Shown: positions 7,129 to 11,647 of the stretch, in pieces | Layout of the letters: the number at the start of each line of letters is the position of its first letter | Position numbering within the stretch: the stretch's first letter is position 1 | From: Clostridia bacterium | GTDB taxonomy: Bacteria; Bacillota_A; Clostridia; Oscillospirales; CAG-272 | NCBI GenBank assembly: GCA_017552165.1 | Contig: JAFZCF010000144.1 | Location: 1-11,647, forward strand | DNA length: 11,647 nt | Direction: 5' to 3' | The notes under the pieces: model-generated | What the model was told of the DNA's origin: nothing | Database searches by the model: none | The model's input: the letters and a program-made list of their open reading frames with translations, nothing else | Position numbers and translations under genes: made by a program

Positions 7129-8262
7129 ATGAGAAAATACCGTTTAAGAATCGGACTGGACGTCGATGATATACTGTACGAATGCAACACGTACGCCCTG
7201 TCGCTGCTTCGCGAAAAATACGGCGACGATCCGGTTTTCGACATCAATCATATAAAAGCCTGGGGTAAGCTCGGCGACAGATCGGACGAGCGTATAGATT
7301 ATTTTTCCGATCCCGAGTTCGTCCTTCATCAGCCGCTGTTCAAGGGCGCGCAGAGCTTTGTGAGGGACCTGTGCAGGATAGCAGACGTATTTTTCATAAC
7401 GTCGGTCCCTCCGCAGTGCATGAGCGCGAGAGCGCGGAGACTGATGGAGGATTTCCCGGACGTACCTCAGGGCAATATACTGATCGGGACAAGAAAGGAC
7501 CTCGTTCACATAGACATCCTTCTTGACGACGCTTCTCACAACATTTCATCGTCTCAGGCGTCGTACCCCGTACTGATGAGAAAACCGTGGAACACTTCCC
7601 TCTCCGGGCTGCTTTCGGTCAATTCGTATTCCGACTTCATCCATCTCGCGAAGACGATCGGAAAATCGTTCGTCGAAAAAGAACCCGACCTCACAAAGGG
7701 CGGCGTCCTGTGTCTAGTCGGACCCACCGGGACCGGAAAGACCGAGATCGCCTCCATACTGACCTCCGATCCGAGATTTTCCAAGCCGGTGACGACGACC
7801 ACCAGGCCCCGCGTCTCGGGAGAGCCGGAATCCGCGTACCGCTTCGTTTCGAAAGAAGAATTCATAAAAGAGCGCGACGACGGGATATTCCTTGAAACGA
7901 CTGTCTACGGGACGTATGATTTCGGGACGTCCGAAAGCCAGATCTCGGGAATAGTCGACAACGGCAAGATTGCAGTCATCCCCATCGACATCTGCGGCGC
8001 TCTGACGCTCAAAAACAAATACCGTTCGCGCGCCGCGCTCGTATTTACCGAAAGGGACAAACGCAATATCCTTGTAAACATACTTGAGCGCAACATCAAC
8101 GTTGAGGATAAAATCAACAGGATAATGTCGATAGATTTCGAGATGAGAAACATAGAATTCTGCGATTTCTCGGTCAACTTTGACGCCGGCTCCGAGGCGT
8201 GCGTCAAAAAGATATACGACGAACTCGGGATCGAACCGCCGGAGGGCACAGTGAATGTTTGA
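7129..8262 (+). CDS. HAD 5'-nucleotidase-like / guanylate kinase-like fusion protein
   Basis: This 377-residue cytoplasmic protein has two recognisable domains. Residues about 5-175 resemble the 5'(3')-deoxyribonucleotidase (NT5C) branch of the HAD superfamily: DVDD (11-14, nucleophile D11 and acid D13), ITS (90-92), LLDD (131-134) and a KPWN motif (152-155). Residues about 192-368 resemble guanylate kinase: Walker A GPTGTGKTE (198-206, K204), TTTTRPRVSGE (222-232), FLETTVYGTYDFGTS (254-268), an IDICGA segment, and a lid-like LERNIN. In the guanylate-binding motif the second arginine is one residue nearer the first than in the usual TTRxPRxGE, and the YGTS region has an extra residue, so substrate may differ from GMP. 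The ATG at 7129 is chosen because earlier in-frame starts precede the predicted transcript. It overlaps the next gene by eight bases. Functions of both domains are inferred from motifs only; a housekeeping Gmk role is unlikely. Confidence 0.82.
   Translation: MRKYRLRIGLDVDDILYECNTYALSLLREKYGDDPVFDINHIKAWGKLGDRSDERIDYFSDPEFVLHQPLFKGAQSFVRDLCRIADVFFITSVPPQCMSARARRLMEDFPDVPQGNILIGTRKDLVHIDILLDDASHNISSSQASYPVLMRKPWNTSLSGLLSVNSYSDFIHLAKTIGKSFVEKEPDLTKGGVLCLVGPTGTGKTEIASILTSDPRFSKPVTTTTRPRVSGEPESAYRFVSKEEFIKERDDGIFLETTVYGTYDFGTSESQISGIVDNGKIAVIPIDICGALTLKNKYRSRAALVFTERDKRNILVNILERNINVEDKINRIMSIDFEMRNIEFCDFSVNFDAGSEACVKKIYDELGIEPPEGTVNV
8241..8246 (+). promoter_or_regulatory. Ribosome binding site for first DHH gene
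   Basis: GGAGGG lies inside the end of the fusion gene, eight bases before the ATG at 8255. It fixes the start even though the reading frames overlap by eight bases. Confidence 0.75.
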
Positions 8263-9205
8263 AAAAATTATCGCTCTGATACGTGATTACGATACGGTAA
8301 TAGTTCACAGACACTCTTCGCCGGACGGGGACGCCATCGGAAGCCAGACCGGCCTTGCCGAGATCATCCGCACAAACTTTCCGGAGAAAAAGGTTTTCTG
8401 TGTGGGAGACCCCGCGGGAAGATATTCGTTTATGGACGGGGCGGATATGGACGACATCCCGGACGAGACGTTTAGCGGGGCGCTTTCCGTGATCCTCGAC
8501 AGCGCCACGGAGGAGCTTGTCTCTGATAACCGGTTCCGTCTCGCGTCAAAGACCGCGAGGATCGATCACCATATTTACTGCGAAACGTTTACGGACGAAG
8601 AAATTGTCGACACCTCGTTCGAGAGCTGCGCCGGGATGGTCGCCTGTTTCGCGATGGAACAGAATCTCGAGGTTTCGGAAAAAGCCGCGACGGCGCTTTT
8701 TACCGGAATGGTCACGGATTCCGGGAGATTCCGATACGATTCCACGTCCGCAAAGACTTTTGAAATCGCCGCTTCCCTGATGAGATGCAATATAGACACG
8801 GAAAAAATTTACCGTAACCTTTACTGCGACGATCTCGGATCTGTCCTGCTCCGCGCGCATTTCATGTCAAAAATCAGGAGATACAAGGACACCCCCGTCG
8901 CGTATATCTACACCACAAGGGACGAACTTGACAGTCTCGGGATAGAAAACGTGTTCCCGATATCGAGAGGCATGGTAGGCACCATGTCGGACATCAGGGG
9001 GATAGATATCTGGGTCAACTTTACCGAAGACGGAGAAAAAGTATTGTGTGAGCTGAGATCGAGCAAATACAATATCAATCCCGTTGCCGTTAAATACGGA
9101 GGGGGAGGCCATAAAAAAGCGTCGGGAGCCGACGTGGCAGACTACGCAGAAGCCATGAAAATGCTCGACGACCTTGTAAAAATCACTCAAAATGACATCC
9201 TGTGA
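8255..9205 (+). CDS. DHH/DHHA1 phosphoesterase, NrnA-like (first paralog)
   Basis: This 316-residue protein has all DHH-superfamily metal motifs: HRHSSPDGDAIGS (18-30, with D24 and D26), the single Asp in VILDSA (D82), the name-giving DHH at 104-106, and TDSGRFRY (154-161, D155). The C-terminal DHHA1 substrate-binding domain ends with the RSS (268-270) and GGGGHKKASG (282-291) elements. Length and architecture match bacterial NrnA, which cleaves short oligoribonucleotides and the pAp nucleotide, and stand-alone enzymes that split linear pApA from cyclic di-AMP. The sequence does not tell which substrate is preferred. No membrane, PAS or GGDEF domain is present, so it is not a GdpP. It overlaps its tandem paralog by 14 bases. 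Confidence 0.9.
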   Translation: MFEKIIALIRDYDTVIVHRHSSPDGDAIGSQTGLAEIIRTNFPEKKVFCVGDPAGRYSFMDGADMDDIPDETFSGALSVILDSATEELVSDNRFRLASKTARIDHHIYCETFTDEEIVDTSFESCAGMVACFAMEQNLEVSEKAATALFTGMVTDSGRFRYDSTSAKTFEIAASLMRCNIDTEKIYRNLYCDDLGSVLLRAHFMSKIRRYKDTPVAYIYTTRDELDSLGIENVFPISRGMVGTMSDIRGIDIWVNFTEDGEKVLCELRSSKYNINPVAVKYGGGGHKKASGADVADYAEAMKMLDDLVKITQNDIL

Positions 9206-10175
9206 AAATATAAAGAGAGAGATCCTCGATCTGATAGAGGAATACGAAACAATAATAATATCGAGGCATATCCGCCCGGACGGGGACGCCGCGGGCTCTA
9301 CCCTCGGGCTTGCCGGAATAATCAGGAATACGTATCCCGAAAAGCGTGTTTTCCTCGACAACGAGGACTATTCCGAATATGCCGCTTTTCTCGGCGATGA
9401 AGGCGAAAAGCCGACCGACGCCGATTACGAAAACGCCCTCGTGATAGTCGTCGACACCGGAACGCTCGACAGAATATCAAACAGCCGCGTCCTGAAGGGC
9501 AAAAAACTTATAAAAATCGACCACCACATCGACGACAAACCGTACGGAGACGTTTCGTGGGTCGAGGAAGAACGCTCGTCGGCGTGTGAAATGATCGTCG
9601 ATCTCTTCCTGTTTTCCGGAAAACTCAAAATGGACAGATACTCGGCGACCTGCCTCTACACGGGGATGATAACGGATTCCGGGAGATTCCGTTATCGCGG
9701 AACGTGCGCCGGGACGCTTCGCTGCGCCGCCGTTCTGCTCGATTACGGGATAGATATAGAGACGATCTACGCAAACCTGTATATGGACGATATCGACACC
9801 GTAAGGTTTGAAGCCGAAATGAAGGGCGCAATAAACGTCACCGAAAACGGCGTCGCATGGCTCAGAATCACGAAAGAAACGCGCGCGGCTCACGGCCTCT
9901 CGATGGAGACCGCCAGCGCGATAATATCCGTCATGGACGGCATAAAGGGCAGTCTCATCTGGATCGCCTTTATTGAAAACGACGACGGAACGTACCGCGT
10001 CAGACTGCGCTCAAGATTTGTCGAAGTGCAGGAACTCGCCTCCCGCTATCACGGGGGCGGTCACGCCTGCGCAAGCGGCGCGACGGTTTACAGCGAAGAA
10101 GAGGCGGCCTCGCTTCTGAAAGACGCGGACGGCATTCTCAGGGATTACAAATCCGAAAACAAGGGCTGGATATGA
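9192..10175 (+). CDS. DHH/DHHA1 phosphoesterase, NrnA-like (second paralog)
   Basis: This 327-residue protein has the same domain order as its upstream neighbour: SRHIRPDGDAAGS (24-36, with D30 and D32), VVDTG (D88), DHH (110-112), TDSGRFRY (161-168, D162), and the DHHA1 end GGGHACASG (288-296). All predicted metal ligands are kept, so it should be active. It differs clearly from the first copy in the segment between DHH and the C-terminus, including RSRFVEVQELASRYH where the first has RSSKYNINPVAVKYG, suggesting different substrates or a heteromeric pair. The ATG at 9192 lies 14 bases inside the previous gene and lacks a visible Shine-Dalgarno, so reinitiation or coupling is likely. Its stop codon overlaps surE by four bases. 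Confidence 0.89.
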   Translation: MTSCENIKREILDLIEEYETIIISRHIRPDGDAAGSTLGLAGIIRNTYPEKRVFLDNEDYSEYAAFLGDEGEKPTDADYENALVIVVDTGTLDRISNSRVLKGKKLIKIDHHIDDKPYGDVSWVEEERSSACEMIVDLFLFSGKLKMDRYSATCLYTGMITDSGRFRYRGTCAGTLRCAAVLLDYGIDIETIYANLYMDDIDTVRFEAEMKGAINVTENGVAWLRITKETRAAHGLSMETASAIISVMDGIKGSLIWIAFIENDDGTYRVRLRSRFVEVQELASRYHGGGHACASGATVYSEEEAASLLKDADGILRDYKSENKGWI

Positions 10176-10918
10176 AAATACTCGTAACGAACGATGACGG
10201 AATACTCGCTCCGGGCGTCAGATTCCTCGCAAAGTGGGCGTCGGAAATTGGTGACGTAACGGTCATAGCGCCCAAATCGCAGCAAAGCGCCTGCTCTCAG
10301 GGGATAATCCTGACAAGGCCGTTTGAGGTTGTGGAGAGCGACGCATTCGGCGATATCGGGATAAAAGCATACTCGGCAGATTCTACTCCGGCCGACTGCG
10401 TACGCTTTGCGGTAAGCATGCTAGGAAGCTACGATATCGTTTTTTCGGGAATTAACAACGGTTATAATCTCGGATACGACATCTCATATTCCGGGACCTG
10501 CGCCGCCGCTTTTGAAGCAAACTACGCGGGCATAAAATCAATAGCGTTTTCGACCGTCGGCGAAAGCGGCGCCAGCGCCGCCGCCGAACGCCTGCCCGCT
10601 ATATGGAAATTTGTCTGCGACAGAAAGCTTCTTGAATCGTCGGATATGCTTAACGTAAACATCCCGCCCGACGCGAAGGAGATACGCCTGACCGTACAGG
10701 GTAAGACGTTTTTCAGAGACAAATTTATACCCTGTGAAGATCTTGAAAATCATTACATGGCGAGCGGGTATATGAAGCACGTTTTCAACGAAAAAGACTA
10801 TTTTACGGACGCGAACACGGCGCTGAACGGCATCTGCTCGGTTACCCCGCTGAGCGTCTGCAGGACTGATTTCGACTCTCTCAGGAATATCCGGGATTTG
10901 TCTCCGGCCGAGATCTGA
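10172..10918 (+). CDS. surE: 5'/3'-nucleotidase SurE
   Basis: The 248-residue protein matches SurE, a divalent-metal-dependent phosphatase that dephosphorylates nucleoside 5'- and 3'-monophosphates. The N-terminal MKILVTNDDG places the metal ligands at D8 and D9. APKSQQSACSQG supplies S39, and SGINNGYNLGYDISYSGT (92-109) supplies N95 and the conserved loop. Length is normal for the family. The ATG overlaps the preceding stop (ATGA at 10172-10175) and has AAGGG at 10161-10165 with a 6-base spacer. It is the last gene before the terminator at 10928-10963. In this operon it would act on mononucleotides released by the two DHH enzymes, which is inference from context. The motif APKSQQSACS differs a little from the common APDRNRSGAS, but the key serine aligns. 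Confidence 0.95.
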   Translation: MKILVTNDDGILAPGVRFLAKWASEIGDVTVIAPKSQQSACSQGIILTRPFEVVESDAFGDIGIKAYSADSTPADCVRFAVSMLGSYDIVFSGINNGYNLGYDISYSGTCAAAFEANYAGIKSIAFSTVGESGASAAAERLPAIWKFVCDRKLLESSDMLNVNIPPDAKEIRLTVQGKTFFRDKFIPCEDLENHYMASGYMKHVFNEKDYFTDANTALNGICSVTPLSVCRTDFDSLRNIRDLSPAEI

Positions 10919-10927
10919 AAACGAATT

Positions 10928-10963
10928 TAATAAAAGACCGGTCCGCGGACCGGTCTTTTATTA
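10928..10963. terminator. Bidirectional Rho-independent terminator
   Basis: A perfect 36-base palindrome with a GC-rich core (GACCGGTCC and GGACCGGTC) and A/T-rich outer arms that read CTTTTATTA on either strand. It lies 10 bases after surE and 18 bases after the convergent surface-protein gene ends, so it can stop transcription from both sides. Confidence 0.92.
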
Positions 10964-10981
10964 TGCCTGTGACTTTTTAAA

Positions 10982-11647
10982 TCAGACGCGTTTTTTCTTC
11001 GACACGATGATCGCGGCGCCGAGCGTAGCGACGACCGAAACCACGACCGCCGCGACGATCTCATCGCCGGTCGCGGGGCTGTAGGCTACCAGGCTGCAGC
11101 CCTGGTCAAATTCGCGGGTTCCGTCAAAGTTCTTGAGTTTGCCGGTAACCGTGATAACGTCGCCGACCGCGAGTTTGTCGCATCCCTTGCCGGCGAGGCG
11201 ATAGCACATTACGGGTTTGTCTTTAAATCCGTCAACCTCTATTGTTACGGTTATGTTCTCATACTGTGAACTGTATTTCGTGATGATCTCTTTGATCTTG
11301 CCGGTAAGTGTGTACTCACCCTTGAGGAATTTCCCGGATTCGAGCGCGTAAAGAGCCTCCATGATCTCCTCTGTCGTCTCGGGAAGCGTCTCGGGCTCTC
11401 TTTCGATAAGCGTATAACTGTCGAGAGTGCATCCGTTGAATTCAATTGTCCCGTTGTAGTTTTTAAGCTGACCCGTGACGGTGACAGTATCACCGACGTC
11501 AACAAGGTCGGAGCCCTCGCCGGTCAGCTTGTAAAGCTGGATCTTTTTGTCAGTCATTTCGCCGACAACAATGTATTTGTTGCCCTTGCTGTCTATCTCG
11601 CTGATGACGCCGGTGAGAGTATATTTCCCATTCTGATCTGCGGGGGC
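10982..11647 (-). CDS. C-terminal part of a cell-wall-anchored protein with OB-like repeats (partial)
   Basis: The frame is open to the right edge, giving the last 221 residues of a larger protein; an internal ATG at 11557 is not the true start, because the frame and the repeat pattern continue upstream of it. Two similar beta-rich repeats occupy fragment residues about 7-80 and 110-189. Each begins YTLTG, passes through a YKLTGEG or YRLAGKG element and VGDxxTVTGxLKN, and ends with a Cys-containing strand and Tyr. They look like OB-fold-type modules seen in secreted clostridial proteins, although the family is not certain. The end has the layout of a sortase signal: SPATGD (190-195), about 20 hydrophobic residues, then KKKRV. 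Catalytic domains and the signal peptide, if any, lie outside the window. Ligand and function are unknown. Confidence 0.72.
   Translation of the reverse strand, partial: APADQNGKYTLTGVISEIDSKGNKYIVVGEMTDKKIQLYKLTGEGSDLVDVGDTVTVTGQLKNYNGTIEFNGCTLDSYTLIEREPETLPETTEEIMEALYALESGKFLKGEYTLTGKIKEIITKYSSQYENITVTIEVDGFKDKPVMCYRLAGKGCDKLAVGDVITVTGKLKNFDGTREFDQGCSLVAYSPATGDEIVAAVVVSVVATLGAAIIVSKKKRV
11081..11629 (-). repeat. Two tandem OB-like protein repeats
   Basis: Repeat 1 covers about 11408-11629 and repeat 2 about 11081-11320, spaced by an acidic linker with a PETLPETTEEIM segment. The shared order YTLTG, VGDxxTVTG, LKNxxGTxEF and a terminal C-x3-xY shows duplication of one module. Similarity is visible at the protein level and only partly in the DNA, so the duplication is not recent. 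Confidence 0.65.

Noticed and set aside
1..11647. tRNA, rRNA, CRISPR array, insertion sequence or phage genes
   Set aside because: Nothing resembling these was seen on either strand; nearly all the sequence is accounted for by the listed genes.

Overview
The window looks like ordinary chromosome from an uncultured, moderately GC-rich member of the Clostridia (Firmicutes), probably gut-associated. The signs are the split glycine decarboxylase (gcvPA and gcvPB), an in-operon lipoate ligase, strong AAGGAGG-type ribosome binding sites, and a surface protein whose C-terminus resembles a clostridial sortase signal. The organism assignment is inference; there is no rRNA or other phylogenetic marker here.

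Layout. (1) Positions 102-6800, minus strand: a complete glycine cleavage operon in the order gcvT, gcvH, gcvPA, gcvPB, lplA, lpdA. Genes are tightly packed, with two 4-base ATGA overlaps. A further minus-strand gene starts at position 46 and runs off the left edge. (2) Positions 6801-7128: a divergent intergenic region with a good sigma-A promoter for each side and a roughly 107-base leader for gcvT. The leader can form alternative hairpins but shows no recognisable glycine riboswitch. (3) Positions 7129-10918, plus strand: four overlapping genes. The first is an unusual fusion of a HAD 5'-nucleotidase-type domain with a guanylate-kinase-type P-loop domain. Two tandem, diverged DHH/DHHA1 phosphoesterases (NrnA-like) follow, then SurE nucleotidase. 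(4) Positions 10928-10963: a perfect 36-base palindrome that works as a bidirectional terminator between convergent genes. (5) From 10982 to the right edge, minus strand: the C-terminal part of a secreted, wall-anchored protein with two OB-like repeats and an SPATG sorting-type motif.

How the genes work together. GcvPA/PB decarboxylate glycine, GcvH carries the aminomethyl group on its lipoyl lysine, GcvT passes the one-carbon unit to tetrahydrofolate, and Lpd reoxidises the lipoyl arm. LplA, encoded in the same operon, can attach the lipoate to GcvH. The plus-strand operon reads as a nucleotide-turnover cassette: DHH enzymes that cleave short oligonucleotides, pAp or linear dinucleotides to mononucleotides, and SurE plus the HAD domain that dephosphorylate mononucleotides. 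The role of a guanylate-kinase-like domain fused to a nucleotidase-like domain is unexplained and is the most interesting point in the window. No mobile element, CRISPR array, tRNA or rRNA was seen.
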